A model generated the notes under the pieces. It had not been told where the DNA came from. It was given only the letters and a program-made list of their open reading frames with translations, and did not search any database. Positions 15,931 through 25,042 of a stretch of DNA of 64,000 nucleotides are shown piece after piece. The DNA comes from an uncultured Kocuria sp. (GTDB taxonomy: Bacteria; Actinomycetota; Actinomycetes; Actinomycetales; Micrococcaceae), in NCBI RefSeq assembly GCF_947500125.1, contig NZ_CANMRA010000008.1, positions 1 to 64,000 of the forward strand. The letters run 5' to 3'. Within the stretch, counting starts at the first letter, position 1. Each line of letters begins with the position of its first letter. Made by a program: the position numbers and the translations under genes.

Positions 15931-17448
15931 ATGACCACTCTGCTGACGCCCCGCCCCACGGCCGGTGCGCGCGAATGGGCCGCGCTCGCGGTCCTGATGA
16001 TGCCCGTCCTGCTCGTGTCGGTCGACAACACGGCGCTGAGCTTCGCGCTGCCCACCATCTCCCAGGCGCTGCACCCCACCGGGGCGCAGCTGCTGTGGAT
16101 CGTGGACGTCTACCCCCTCGTGCTCGCCGGCCTGCTCATCCCCATGGGGTCCCTGGGGGACCGGATCGGTCGCCGGCGGCTGCTGCTGATCGGCGGCACG
16201 GGCTTCGCCGCCGTCTCCGCGGCGTCGGCCTTCGCCCCCACCGCCGAGCTGCTCGTGGCGGGGCGGGCCGCGATGGGACTCTTCGGCGCGATGCTGATGC
16301 CCGCCACCCTGTCCCTGCTGCGCAACATCTTCCTGGACCCGGGCCAGCGCCGGATCGCGATCGCGGTGTGGGCCGGCGGCTTCAGCGGGGGCGCCGCGCT
16401 GGGCCCGATCGTCGGCGGCTTCCTGCTCAACCACTTCTGGTGGGGCTCGGTGTTCCTGATGTCCGTGCCGGTGCTGCTGCCCCTGCTCGTGCTCGGCCCC
16501 GTGCTGGTGCCGGAGTCGCGCGACCCCCGGCCCGGACCCGTGGACGTCCCGTCCGTGCTGCTGGCCATGCTCGCCATGACCCCGGTGGTCTACGGCATCA
16601 AGGCGGCGACGGCCTCCGGGGAGCTCTTCCACGGTCTGCTCAGCGCGGCCTTCGGGGTGCTGGCCGGTGTGCTGTTCGTCCGGCGGCAGGCGGTCCTGGC
16701 GCACCCGATGCTCGACCTCGCCCTGTTCCGGCACCCCGGCTTCCGGGGCGGCGTGACCGTCAACGTCCTCGGCAACGTGGGGCTCTACGGCTTCCTGTTC
16801 ATGCTGACCCAGTACCTGCAGCTCGTGGTCGGCCTGGACCCCATGACCGCGGGCCTGACCATGGTCCCGGGCCTCGTGCTCACGGTCCTCGCCGGCTTCC
16901 TGGCCGTGCGGGCCGTGCGGTGGCTGACGCCCAGGACCGTGATCACGGCGGGGATGCTCCTGTCCTCGCTCGGCTTCCTCGGCGTCGCCCTCGCCGACCT
17001 CTCCGCGGGCACCGGCACCGTGGTGGTCCTCGCGGCCTTCTGCCTGGTCGGCACCGGCATCGGGCTCGCCGAGACGCTGTCCAACGACCTGGTCCTCACG
17101 GCGGCCCCGCCGCACAAGGCCGGAGCGGCCTCGGCGATCTCGGAGACCGGCTACGAGGTCGGTGCGGTGCTGGGCACGGCCGTGCTCGGCGGGCTGCTGA
17201 CCGCGTTCTACCAGCGCCACCTCGACCTGCCCACGGCCCTGGGGCCCGGCTCGTCCGCCGCGGCGCACGAGACCCTGGGCGGGGCCGTCGAGATCGCGGA
17301 GGGCGCCGGGACGCTCGGTCCCGCCGTGCGGGAGGCGGCGTTCGCCGCCTTCACCGCGGGCATGCACCGGACGGCGCTGGTCATGACCGCCGTGGTGGTC
17401 CTGGCGGCGTGCACGGTCGCCCGCATGCTGCGGCCGGCCGCGCGCTGA
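15931..17448 (+). CDS. DHA2-family MFS multidrug efflux transporter
   Basis: The 505-residue product has 14 predicted membrane segments, as in the QacA/SmvA/EmrB class. The family signatures are visible: VSVDNTALSFALPTI in helix 1 with the membrane-embedded acidic residue, PMGSLGDRIGRRRLLL in the first cytoplasmic loop (motif A), and a glycine-rich helix 5 segment GGFSGGAALGPIVGG (motif C). The opening resembles SmvA, an exporter of quaternary ammonium compounds, so proton-driven export of cations is likely. GGAGGTGAACC precedes the ATG. Expression is presumably controlled by the palindrome at 15861-15888. Confidence 0.92.
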   Translation: MTTLLTPRPTAGAREWAALAVLMMPVLLVSVDNTALSFALPTISQALHPTGAQLLWIVDVYPLVLAGLLIPMGSLGDRIGRRRLLLIGGTGFAAVSAASAFAPTAELLVAGRAAMGLFGAMLMPATLSLLRNIFLDPGQRRIAIAVWAGGFSGGAALGPIVGGFLLNHFWWGSVFLMSVPVLLPLLVLGPVLVPESRDPRPGPVDVPSVLLAMLAMTPVVYGIKAATASGELFHGLLSAAFGVLAGVLFVRRQAVLAHPMLDLALFRHPGFRGGVTVNVLGNVGLYGFLFMLTQYLQLVVGLDPMTAGLTMVPGLVLTVLAGFLAVRAVRWLTPRTVITAGMLLSSLGFLGVALADLSAGTGTVVVLAAFCLVGTGIGLAETLSNDLVLTAAPPHKAGAASAISETGYEVGAVLGTAVLGGLLTAFYQRHLDLPTALGPGSSAAAHETLGGAVEIAEGAGTLGPAVREAAFAAFTAGMHRTALVMTAVVVLAACTVARMLRPAAR

Positions 17449-17569
17449 CCTCCCCGCCGTCGGGACCGGCGGCGTCACCGCACGGTGGCGCCGCTCCACG
17501 GGCGCCGGGCAGACGTAGGCTCGGCGGCAGGGGCCGGTCCGGTCCCACGGTACGGAGGGAGTGGTCGCG

Positions 17570-18094
17570 ATGACGCCGCAGGAGCTGTTCGAGGACGCCG
17601 CACGGCGACCGTCCGAGGTGGCGGAGCACATGCTCGAGGGCATCTCGGCGGAGGCGCTGAACACCATGCCGGGAGGGACCGCGAACTCCGTGGCCTGGCT
17701 GGTGTGGCACGCGGCCCGCCAGCAGGACGCGCAGGTGGCCCAGCTCGCGGGCACCGACGAGGTGTGGACTGCGGAGGGGTGGAGCGGACGGCTCGGTCTC
17801 GACGTCCCCGACTCCTCGACGGGTTTCGGGGACGGCCCGGAGGACGTCGCACGGATCCGGGTGACGTCCCCCGAGCTGCTGCGGGGCTACCTCGACGCGG
17901 TGGTCGAGCGCACGGTGGCCTACGTCCGCGGGCTCACGGACGCCCAGCTCGACGACGTGGTGGACCGCTCCTGGAGTCCGCCCGTCACCCGCGGGGCGCG
18001 CCTGGTCAGCACGGTCGACGACGCCGCCCAGCACCTCGGCCAGGCCGCCTACGTCCGCGGCCTGCTCGAGGACGGGTGGTCGGGGCCCTACTGA
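17570..18094 (+). CDS. DinB/DUF664 superfamily protein
   Basis: The 174-residue product is a four-helix-bundle metalloprotein of the DinB/YfiT/mycothiol-S-transferase superfamily. The putative metal histidines are in AWLVWHAARQQDAQV and in DDAAQHLGQAAYVRG, the conserved pattern of the group. Members catalyse thiol-dependent conjugation or isomerisation; activity here is unknown. ATG at 17570 lies nine bases after GGAGGGA, while GTG at 17561 abuts it. A CCCCGCGCGGGG palindrome at 18100-18111 just after the stop may act as a terminator. Confidence 0.8.
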   Translation: MTPQELFEDAARRPSEVAEHMLEGISAEALNTMPGGTANSVAWLVWHAARQQDAQVAQLAGTDEVWTAEGWSGRLGLDVPDSSTGFGDGPEDVARIRVTSPELLRGYLDAVVERTVAYVRGLTDAQLDDVVDRSWSPPVTRGARLVSTVDDAAQHLGQAAYVRGLLEDGWSGPY

Positions 18095-18331
18095 CCGCTC
18101 CCCGCGCGGGGTCTCGCCCCCTCCGGGTGAGGCGCGGTGGACGCCGCCTTCCCCTCCAGGATCGTTTGCGTTTGCATAAAGTCGTCGTGTGACAAGGCGC
18201 CGATGAGGGGACGGCGGATCCCTCGGTCCGGACCGGTTGTTCACTTAAGCTGATGCCGGGGGGCGACAGCGTCCCGACCGTCTGCACGATCTTCTCGTCG
18301 CTGTCCGCGACATCCTGGGGGAAACACCGTC

Positions 18332-20155
18332 ATGCCCCGCGACTCCTCTCGCCGCCCTGCTCCCGCCGCCCTGCGTCACCGCGCCTCCTCGCCGGTGACC
18401 GCCCTCACCGCATTCTCGGCCCTCGTGGCCGTCAGCGTGGCCGTCAGCGCGGGCATCGCACCGGAGGCCGGCGACGACCGGAGGACCTCGGCCTTCGGCG
18501 CCCCGGCCGCCTCCACGGAGCGGACGGAGCGGCCGGACGGCGGGTGGACCCTGCTCGCGGCCGGACAGGATCAGGACGTCCCTCCGGCCGGGCCGGTGCG
18601 GGAGGACCGGACGACCTCGCCCGTGCGGGACGGCGGCGCGGGGACGGGCTCCTGGCGGGCCGGAACGGGGCGCGGCGACGGCGGTCGCGAGTCCGCCTCG
18701 ACCGTGCGCCCGGGCCGGCAGGCACCGAAGCTCTACCAGGGCGAGCTGCCCGTCAACACCATCATCGCCCCGGCCCGGCCCGGCGCCGTCCTGCCCGGCG
18801 GGCAGTTCGGCTGGCGGATCGCCCCCGACCGCGGCGGGCGCGAGTTCCACAACGGCACCGACGTCTCCGCCGCGGCGGGCCTGCCCGTCGTCGCCGCCCT
18901 CGACGGCGTGGTGACGGCCGTGTTCTGGGACGTCTGGGGCGGCAACCGGGTGGAGGTCACCCACGCGGACGGGATCAGGACGACCTACAGCCACCTCGAG
19001 GACGTCCGGGTGCGGACCGGTGACCGGCTCGCGGCCTCCGAGCAGCTCGGCACGGTCGGCGCCACCGGCGTGCGGGTCACGGGCCCGAACCTGCACTTCG
19101 AGACCTGGGTGGACGGACAGGCGGTCGACCCGCAGTCCTTCGACTGGGTCGACGGCATGCGCGTCATTCCCGCCTCCCGCAGCAAGTACTCCCTCGAGGT
19201 CCCGGTCCCGGACGCTGTCGGGGGCCCGGCCGCGGAGAAGGCGGAGAAAGCGAAGAAGACGGAGGCTGCGAAGAAGGCGGAGGCTGCGAAGAAGGCCGAC
19301 GCGACCCGGAAGGCGAAGGCTGTGAAGAAGGCCGAGGCCGCCAAGAAGGCCGACGCGGCCCAGAAGGCGGAGGCCGCGAAGAACCGGGCGACGGCCACGG
19401 AGAAGGCGGGGAACGCGAAGAAGGCCGAGGCTGCGAAGAAGGTCGAGGCGGCGAAGAAGCAGGCGGACGCCGCGAAGAGGGCGGAGAACGAGCAGAACGG
19501 AACCACCGAGCGGCCCGGACGGCCGGTGGGGGACCCGGCCCCGGTGGTGCCCGCTCCGCCCGCCGCTCCGGTGGTCGTCGACCCTGTCGTCCCGGCGCCG
19601 GTCCCGGCCCCGCCGGCCGCGGGGGACCCTGCGCTGCCCCCTGCCGAGCCGGAGCCGGCCCCCGAGCAGCAGCCCGTGCCGGAGCCGCTGCCCGTGCCGA
19701 TCCCCGACCCGGAGCCGGTGCCGGTGCCCGACCCGGAGCCGGTCCCCGAGCCGGAGCCCGAGCCGGAGCCCGAGCCGGGAGTCTCGCCACGGATTCCGGA
19801 CGCGGAGCGGGACACCGACGGGGACGGGAGCCTCGACACGGAGGACCCCGACATCGACAACGACGGCACCCCGAACGAGCTGGACGACGACATCGACGGG
19901 GACAGGATCCCCAACGACGTCGACCCCGACCTGGACGGGGACGGCCTGCGCAACGAGGACGACCCGGACCGGGACGGGGACGGGATCCCCGACGAGTTGG
20001 ATGCGGAGCCGAACACCCCGGCGCCGAAGACCGCGACCGCGCCGGAGGCGGCGACCGCGCCGACCGCCGACGCGGCCGCAGCCCCGGCCGACCCGGGGGC
20101 AGGCGCCGCCGGGGCGGCTCCGGCGGCCGGAGCGGACGGGGCGGCCCGTCCCTGA
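18332..20155 (+). CDS. Secreted M23-peptidase-like protein with Lys/Ala repeat and calcium-type Asp repeats
   Basis: This 607-residue chimera has a hydrophobic export segment near residues 25-47. The M23 (LytM) domain spans about 150-270: metal ligands in FHNGTDVS, the His of YSHLED, and TGPNLHFETW. The usual HLHFE carries Asn in place of the first His, a catalytic residue in LytM. A 90-residue Lys/Ala repeat of KKAEAAKKADA-type units follows, then a Pro/Val/Glu linker, then thrombospondin-type-3-like DxDxDG repeats (DTDGDGSLDTEDPDIDNDG and similar). It ends in an Ala/Pro tail. The protein may bind peptidoglycan, with the basic region as a polyanion anchor. Activity is uncertain because of the substitution. 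Confidence 0.85.
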   Translation: MPRDSSRRPAPAALRHRASSPVTALTAFSALVAVSVAVSAGIAPEAGDDRRTSAFGAPAASTERTERPDGGWTLLAAGQDQDVPPAGPVREDRTTSPVRDGGAGTGSWRAGTGRGDGGRESASTVRPGRQAPKLYQGELPVNTIIAPARPGAVLPGGQFGWRIAPDRGGREFHNGTDVSAAAGLPVVAALDGVVTAVFWDVWGGNRVEVTHADGIRTTYSHLEDVRVRTGDRLAASEQLGTVGATGVRVTGPNLHFETWVDGQAVDPQSFDWVDGMRVIPASRSKYSLEVPVPDAVGGPAAEKAEKAKKTEAAKKAEAAKKADATRKAKAVKKAEAAKKADAAQKAEAAKNRATATEKAGNAKKAEAAKKVEAAKKQADAAKRAENEQNGTTERPGRPVGDPAPVVPAPPAAPVVVDPVVPAPVPAPPAAGDPALPPAEPEPAPEQQPVPEPLPVPIPDPEPVPVPDPEPVPEPEPEPEPEPGVSPRIPDAERDTDGDGSLDTEDPDIDNDGTPNELDDDIDGDRIPNDVDPDLDGDGLRNEDDPDRDGDGIPDELDAEPNTPAPKTATAPEAATAPTADAAAAPADPGAGAAGAAPAAGADGAARP

Positions 20156-20264
20156 CGCACTCCACGGAGTTATGCAGGCGTGACGAGGGCTTTCGTCGAG
20201 TCCTGAGCCAGGCGGACTAGAATTTGGCCCCGGGCCGACACATTTTCGCGCAGGAGCGGGAGCC

Positions 20265-21692
20265 ATGAGCACCACGGACCACGGTGCGCCGGGCGACGGG
20301 ACGGCCAGGGCGCTCCAGGAACTCCGGGACCGTCTCACAGGCGGACTGGTCGAGCCGGGAGACCCCGACTACGACAGGGCCCGCCGGGTCTGGAACGGCC
20401 TGATCGACGTCCGTCCCCGTGCTGTCGTGCGGGCCGGGGACATCGGCGACATCGACCTCGCCCTGGCCGCGGCGCAGCGCACACGGCTGCCGCTGGCGGT
20501 GCGGGGCGGCGGGCACGGCGTGGCAGGACACGGCACGGTCGAAGGCGGCCTGGTGCTGGACCTCGGGCGGCTGCGGGGCGTCGTCGTCGATCCCGCGAAC
20601 CAGCTCGTGAGCGTGGACCCGGGCACCACCATCGCCGGACTCGACCGTGCCACGGCCCGGCACGGCCTCGCCGTCCCCGGCGGCCTCGTCGGCGTCGCCG
20701 GCGTGGCGGGACTCACCCTGGGCGGGGGCATGGGCTGGCTGACCCGCAGCAACGGGCTGACGCTCGACAACCTGGACTCCGCCGACGTCGTGACCGCCGC
20801 CGGCGACCACCTGCACGCCAGCGAGGAGGAGAACGCCGGGCTGTTCTGGGGACTGCGCGGCGGCGGGGGCAACCTCGGGGTGGTCTCCTCCTTCACCTTC
20901 CGGGCCCGGCGGCTGCCGTCCGCCGTGCTCGCGGGGAACCTCTACTACCGCAGGCCGCACTGGCGGGACGCCCTGACCGTCTTCGCCGAGTGGTCGCACG
21001 GTCTGCCGGACGAGATGAACCCGGTCCTCACGTTCGAGATCCCACCGCAGGGGACCGGGATGGGCGACGAGCCGGTGCTGACCGTGGGCTTCAGCTGGGC
21101 CTCGGAGGACCACACCGGCGGTCTGGACGTCGTCGACGGACTCCGGGAGGAGGCTCCGCCCGACGCCGAGGAGATGGGGCCGACACCGTGGCTCGCCTGG
21201 CAGGGGGCCAGGGACGGCGCCTTCCCCAAGGGCTCGCACGGCCACTGGCGGAACGTGCCCTTCTCCCGGCTGGACGACGAGGTCGTCGACGTCCTCGTCG
21301 GGCTGGCCGCCGGGATCACGTGCCGGGGCGCCGGGATCGACGTCCACCACCTCGAGGGCGCCTTCGGCAGGGTGCCCGAGGAGGCCACCGCCTTCCCCAA
21401 CCGGTCCGCACGGTACTGGCTGACGGTCCACGGCGTCCGCGACGACCCCGCCGACGACGAGCACCTCGCCGCCTTCGTCCGGACCGTGCGCGACGGCATG
21501 CAGCCGTTCGCCGAGCACGGGGAGTACGTCAACCTCATGGGCCCGGACACCGAGCTCGGGGGCGACCGGTCCGAGGCGGCCCGCCTCGCCTACGGGCGGG
21601 AGAAGCACCAGCGGCTGGCCGTCCTCAAGGACCGCTACGATCCCGGGAACCTCTTCCGGCACAACCTGAACGTCCCGCCCGGCCGGCCCTGA
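20265..21692 (+). CDS. FAD-linked oxidase of the berberine-bridge (BBE) family
   Basis: The 475-residue product has the PCMH-type FAD domain with RGGGHGVAGHG (His near 84, the usual covalent FAD attachment), VGVAGVAGLTLGGGMGWLTR and GLTLDNL. The C-terminal BBE motif is YDPGNLFRHNLNVPP. No cysteine is seen at the second attachment position, so a mono-covalent flavin is expected. Such enzymes oxidise sugars, alcohols or alkaloid-like molecules with oxygen. The substrate is unknown. The ATG has GGAG near 20254, and the gene is monocistronic. Confidence 0.9.
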   Translation: MSTTDHGAPGDGTARALQELRDRLTGGLVEPGDPDYDRARRVWNGLIDVRPRAVVRAGDIGDIDLALAAAQRTRLPLAVRGGGHGVAGHGTVEGGLVLDLGRLRGVVVDPANQLVSVDPGTTIAGLDRATARHGLAVPGGLVGVAGVAGLTLGGGMGWLTRSNGLTLDNLDSADVVTAAGDHLHASEEENAGLFWGLRGGGGNLGVVSSFTFRARRLPSAVLAGNLYYRRPHWRDALTVFAEWSHGLPDEMNPVLTFEIPPQGTGMGDEPVLTVGFSWASEDHTGGLDVVDGLREEAPPDAEEMGPTPWLAWQGARDGAFPKGSHGHWRNVPFSRLDDEVVDVLVGLAAGITCRGAGIDVHHLEGAFGRVPEEATAFPNRSARYWLTVHGVRDDPADDEHLAAFVRTVRDGMQPFAEHGEYVNLMGPDTELGGDRSEAARLAYGREKHQRLAVLKDRYDPGNLFRHNLNVPPGRP

Positions 21693-21843
21693 GCGCACCG
21701 CGGACCAGGCGGTCCGGTCCCGGGCGCTCGGCGGCCCCGGCCCCGTCATGTCCGGGCGATGTCGGTGACCGCTCTTCCCCGGCCGCGGGCCCGGCACTAC
21801 GGTCGACAGTCCAGAGACCCCGCACCCCCGGGAGGCGCACCGC

Positions 21844-22128
21844 ATGCCGATCTACGAGTACCGCTGCCCGGAGTGCGGCGACTTCGAGCTCCTGCTGGGC
21901 ATGGGCGCCGCCACGCGCGAGAGCACCTGCCCCGGCTGCGGGTCCCCGGCGCGGCGGCTGATGAGCGCCCCCGGGCTCTCCCGGACCGGCACCCCTGCGG
22001 CGCGGCTGATCGAGCGCACCGAGCGCACCGCGGCCGAGCCCGACGTCGTCGCCGCGCCCCCGCCCGATGCCCGGAGAGCACCCCGGACCACCGGCAACCC
22101 CCTGCACCGCAGACTTCCCCGGCCCTGA
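21844..22128 (+). CDS. fmdB: FmdB family zinc-ribbon protein
   Basis: The 94-residue product begins MPIYEYRCPECGDFE and has a second CPGC pair (Cys 8, 11, 29 and 32), the zinc ribbon of the FmdB family. In Methylophilus, FmdB was proposed to regulate the formamidase gene, and the present gene lies 53 bp upstream of a formamidase/acetamidase gene on the same strand. The C-terminal half is proline- and arginine-rich and probably disordered. GGGAGG ten bases upstream fits the start. Confidence 0.88.
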   Translation: MPIYEYRCPECGDFELLLGMGAATRESTCPGCGSPARRLMSAPGLSRTGTPAARLIERTERTAAEPDVVAAPPPDARRAPRTTGNPLHRRLPRP

Positions 22129-22181
22129 GAGGCACACCACCGGAGCACCACACCGCAGCACAGCAGCCTAGGAGGCACGTC

Positions 22182-23435
22182 ATGCCGGAGCTCATCTTTC
22201 CCCTGGACTCGTCACAGCCGTTCGAGGACCAGCAGCTGGTGGGGCACAACCGGTGGCACCCGGAGATCCCTCCGGTGGCCACCGTGCGCCCCGGGGACAC
22301 GTTCCGGGTGCACTGCCGGGAGTGGTTCGACGGCGCGATCGTCAACGACGACTCCGCCGAGGACGTCCTCAACGCGCCGCTGACGACCGTGCACAAGCTC
22401 TCCGGCCCGTTCGCGGTGCAGGGGGCGAAACCGGGGGACCTGCTCGTCGTCGACATCCTCGACGTCGGCCCCATCCCCCAGGAGGACTCCGGCCCGCTGG
22501 CCGGGCAGGGCTGGGGGTACACCGGCGTCTTCGCCCGCTCCAACGGCGGGGGCTTCCTCACCGACCGGTTCCCGGACGCCTACAAGGCGATCTGGGACTT
22601 CCGCGGCCAGACGGCCACCTCCCGCCACGTCCCGGAGGTGTCGTTCACGGGCATCGTCCACCCCGGCCTGATGGGCACGGCGCCCTCCGCGGAGCTGCTG
22701 GCCCGGTGGAACGCCCGCGAAGGGGCCCTCATCGCCACCGACCCGGACCGGGTCCCGCCCCTGGCGCTGCCGCCCGAGCCCGAGAACGCCCTGCTGGGCG
22801 GGGTGCCCGCCGCCGACGCCGAGCGGGTCGCCGCGGAGGCCGCGCGCACCGCCCCGCCCCGGGAGAACGGCGGCAACCAGGACATCAAGAACCTCACCAA
22901 GGGCACCCGTGTCTTCTACCCCGTCTTCGTGGACGGGGCGAACTTCTCCGTGGGGGACCTGCACTTCTCCCAGGGCGACGGCGAGATCACGTTCTGCGGC
23001 GCCATCGAGATGGGCGGGTTCGTCGACTTCCACGTGGACGTCATCAAGGGCGGCATGGAGACCTACGGGGTCACGGAGAACGCGATCTTCCTGCCGGGCC
23101 GGACGGACCCGCAGTACAGCGAGTGGATCTCCTTCTCCGGCACCTCGGTGACCCTCGACGGCGAGCAGCGCTACCTCGACTCGCAGCTGTCCTACCAGCG
23201 GGCGTGCCTGCACGCCGTCGACTACCTCACGAAGTTCGGGTACGCGCCCGAGCAGGCGTACCTGCTGCTGGGCGCCGCGCCGATCGAGGGCCGGTTCTCG
23301 GGGGTGGTGGACATCCCCAACTCCTGCGCCACGGTGTACCTCCCCACCGCGATCTTCGACTTCGACATCCGGCCCTCCGCGGCCGGTCCGCACCAGGTGG
23401 ACCCCGGAAGGGGCGCGCCGCACGCGGCCGCGTGA
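22182..23435 (+). CDS. fmdA: Acetamidase/formamidase (FmdA/AmdA) family amidase
   Basis: The 417-residue product is full-length for the FmdA/AmdA family, which hydrolyses formamide or short aliphatic amides to ammonia and the acid. Typical segments are VRPGDTFRVHCREWFDGAI, NGGNQDIKNLTKGTRVFYPV and GDLHFSQGDGEITFCGAIEM, with the C-terminal SYQRACLHAVDYLTKFGY. An AGGAGG Shine-Dalgarno lies at 22170-22175. It is paired with fmdB, which supports formamidase. The enzyme could supply nitrogen. It ends 2 bp before the stop of the convergent serine-hydrolase gene. Confidence 0.92.
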   Translation: MPELIFPLDSSQPFEDQQLVGHNRWHPEIPPVATVRPGDTFRVHCREWFDGAIVNDDSAEDVLNAPLTTVHKLSGPFAVQGAKPGDLLVVDILDVGPIPQEDSGPLAGQGWGYTGVFARSNGGGFLTDRFPDAYKAIWDFRGQTATSRHVPEVSFTGIVHPGLMGTAPSAELLARWNAREGALIATDPDRVPPLALPPEPENALLGGVPAADAERVAAEAARTAPPRENGGNQDIKNLTKGTRVFYPVFVDGANFSVGDLHFSQGDGEITFCGAIEMGGFVDFHVDVIKGGMETYGVTENAIFLPGRTDPQYSEWISFSGTSVTLDGEQRYLDSQLSYQRACLHAVDYLTKFGYAPEQAYLLLGAAPIEGRFSGVVDIPNSCATVYLPTAIFDFDIRPSAAGPHQVDPGRGAPHAAA

Positions 23436-23437
23436 GC

Positions 23438-24391
23438 TCAGGCGGCCGCGTGCGCGAAGTACAGCTCGACCACGGCGGTGGCCATGTCCTGGCCGCACGC
23501 CGCGGTCGGGTAGCCGGAGCCCAGCACCGCGATGTGGTGGGCCGCGCCGCCCGCCGCCGCCCGCCCCACGCTGTGGGTGTCCCATTGCCCACCGGCGTCC
23601 GGCAGCCACCCGTTCTTGACGAGGGAGTCCGCCGTCCCGGTCCCGTCCGCGCGCGCTGACCCCACGCCCCACGTCTGGGACGGGTGGCTGGGCCGCATCT
23701 GCTCCCGCAGCCAGGCGAGATCCTCTTCGGGCAGCCAGTCCGCCCCGCGGACCACCGTGCCCAGCACGGCCAGCTGGTCGGAGGCCGTGGTCAGGTTGTG
23801 GCCCCAGCCGCCGGAGGACCGGGTCGAGGTGACGCCCATGAGGTCGTAGGTCTCGTTGATCTCGCCCTCCATGGCGGCGACCGTGGGCCCGAGCGCGCCG
23901 TAGAGGGCGGAGGTGGACTCGTTGCCGCTCTCGTGGACGCTGTCGCGGATCAGCGCGCGCTGCTGCTCCGTGAGCCGGCCGTCCCGCTCGGCGGCCAGGC
24001 GCATGGTGGTCAGGGCCAGCGGGACCTTCGAGAGGCTCGCCTCCATGCCGGACAGCTCGGGGCGGTGGGCGAAGACCGTGCGGCCCTCCGTGTCCTGCAC
24101 CAGCAGACCGATCTCGGCGCCCACCGCCCCGCCCAGCCCGTCCAGCGCGGCGGCCAGGGCCTGCCGGTCGTCCTGCGCCGTCGGCCCGTCCGGGACGGGG
24201 AACGACCCGGCGGCCGCCGGACCGCACGAGGCGGGGACGGCGACGGAGGACGTCCCGGCGACCTCGCTGCCCGGGGCGGCGGGGAGCGCCGACGCGGGAA
24301 CCGGGGCGGAGAGGCCCAGGAGGATCGCGGCGATCCCCAGGGCGCGGGCGGTCCTTCGGTGCTGCGGCTGCGATCGGTTCATGACACCCAT
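23438..24391 (-). CDS. Secreted serine hydrolase, class A beta-lactamase-like
   Basis: The 317-residue product has a signal peptide ending near ALPA (about residue 38). Its penicillin-recognising-enzyme fold shows SxxK as SLSK (Ser 119 to Lys 122), SxN as SGN (155-157) and a KNGW element near 250 in place of KTG. The family is close to Pfam beta-lactamase2. The altered third motif argues against a confident resistance role, and peptidoglycan-related or cryptic hydrolase functions are equally possible. The start is uncertain: ATG at 24391 or 24382, with no clear Shine-Dalgarno at either. It is convergent with the amidase. Confidence 0.82.
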   Translation of the reverse strand: MGVMNRSQPQHRRTARALGIAAILLGLSAPVPASALPAAPGSEVAGTSSVAVPASCGPAAAGSFPVPDGPTAQDDRQALAAALDGLGGAVGAEIGLLVQDTEGRTVFAHRPELSGMEASLSKVPLALTTMRLAAERDGRLTEQQRALIRDSVHESGNESTSALYGALGPTVAAMEGEINETYDLMGVTSTRSSGGWGHNLTTASDQLAVLGTVVRGADWLPEEDLAWLREQMRPSHPSQTWGVGSARADGTGTADSLVKNGWLPDAGGQWDTHSVGRAAAGGAAHHIAVLGSGYPTAACGQDMATAVVELYFAHAAA

Positions 24392-24434
24392 GCTCTCGCA
24401 CGGCGGCGGTTCTGCCGATCCGCGCGGTGTCGCC

Positions 24435-24968
24435 TCACGTCATGAGACCTCGGTCCGTCCACGACGTCGGCAGGTGCCCTCCGGAGGGGAGCAGCACGAG
24501 CTGGGCGGACGGCAGCCGTTCGGCGAGGCAGTGCGCGTGGGCGAGCGGCACGACGTCGTCGTCCTCGGCGTGGACCACCACGATCTCGAGGTCCGCGAGC
24601 TTCCGGCCCACGGTGGGGGGCAGGGCGAAGCCCTGCCCGTTCCGGTCCGGGTGCTCCGGGCACCAGCACGGGGCCGCCACGGTCACGACGCGCTGCAGCA
24701 GGGTGGGGATCCGGTTGCAGAGGAAGCGCAGGGCCTCGGACCCGCCGAGGGAGTGGCCCACGATCACCCAGGGCTCGTCCGGGATGGCGCGGACGGCCCG
24801 GCCGATCGCCTCCTGCCACTGCTCCGGGTCGGGGTCCTCAGGGCTCGGGAGGTCGGGGGCGACGAGGTCGGCGTCAGGCCACTTCCGCCGCACGGCCTCG
24901 AGCACCGGGTTGTCGCCGGCGCCGGGCTGGAGCCCGGCGCCGTGCAGGAAGAGGATGCGCTGGACCAT
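24435..24968 (-). CDS. Alpha/beta hydrolase (RBBP9/YdeN-like)
   Basis: The 177-residue single-domain hydrolase has the nucleophile elbow VIVGHSLGGSEAL (Ser 73), an acidic residue in VVHAEDDDVVPLAHA and a catalytic His in LLPSGGHLPTSW. The short length and N-terminal ILFLHGAG match the RBBP9/YdeN group, whose bacterial substrates are unknown. ATG at 24968 follows GAGGTG. It is followed on the same strand by the serine hydrolase after a 43-bp gap and preceded by the MDMPI protein. Confidence 0.85.
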   Translation of the reverse strand: MVQRILFLHGAGLQPGAGDNPVLEAVRRKWPDADLVAPDLPSPEDPDPEQWQEAIGRAVRAIPDEPWVIVGHSLGGSEALRFLCNRIPTLLQRVVTVAAPCWCPEHPDRNGQGFALPPTVGRKLADLEIVVVHAEDDDVVPLAHAHCLAERLPSAQLVLLPSGGHLPTSWTDRGLMT

Positions 24969-25042
24969 GGGTCACCTCGGGGGACGGGGGAGGTGACGGC
25001 GGACGCCGCCTCCACCAGAGTCCCCGCCGCCGCGGCGGGGTG

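Noticed and set aside
18095-18331. Cyclic di-AMP (ydaO-type) riboswitch before the M23-like gene
   Set aside because: Cell-wall enzymes of actinobacteria often carry it, but I could not find the conserved GGGGAA/AACC-type core or pseudoknot elements in this 237-bp gap. Only a GC palindrome at 18100-18111 and weak promoter-like boxes are visible.
18800-20155. Pore-forming or adhesin-type toxin reading of the repeat region
   Set aside because: Lys/Ala and Asp repeats are seen, but no toxin domain, immunity gene or secretion-system partner accompanies them.
23438-24391. Confident class A beta-lactamase
   Set aside because: SxxK and SxN are present, but the third motif reads KNG rather than KTG and no resistance context is visible, so only a beta-lactamase-like hydrolase is claimed.
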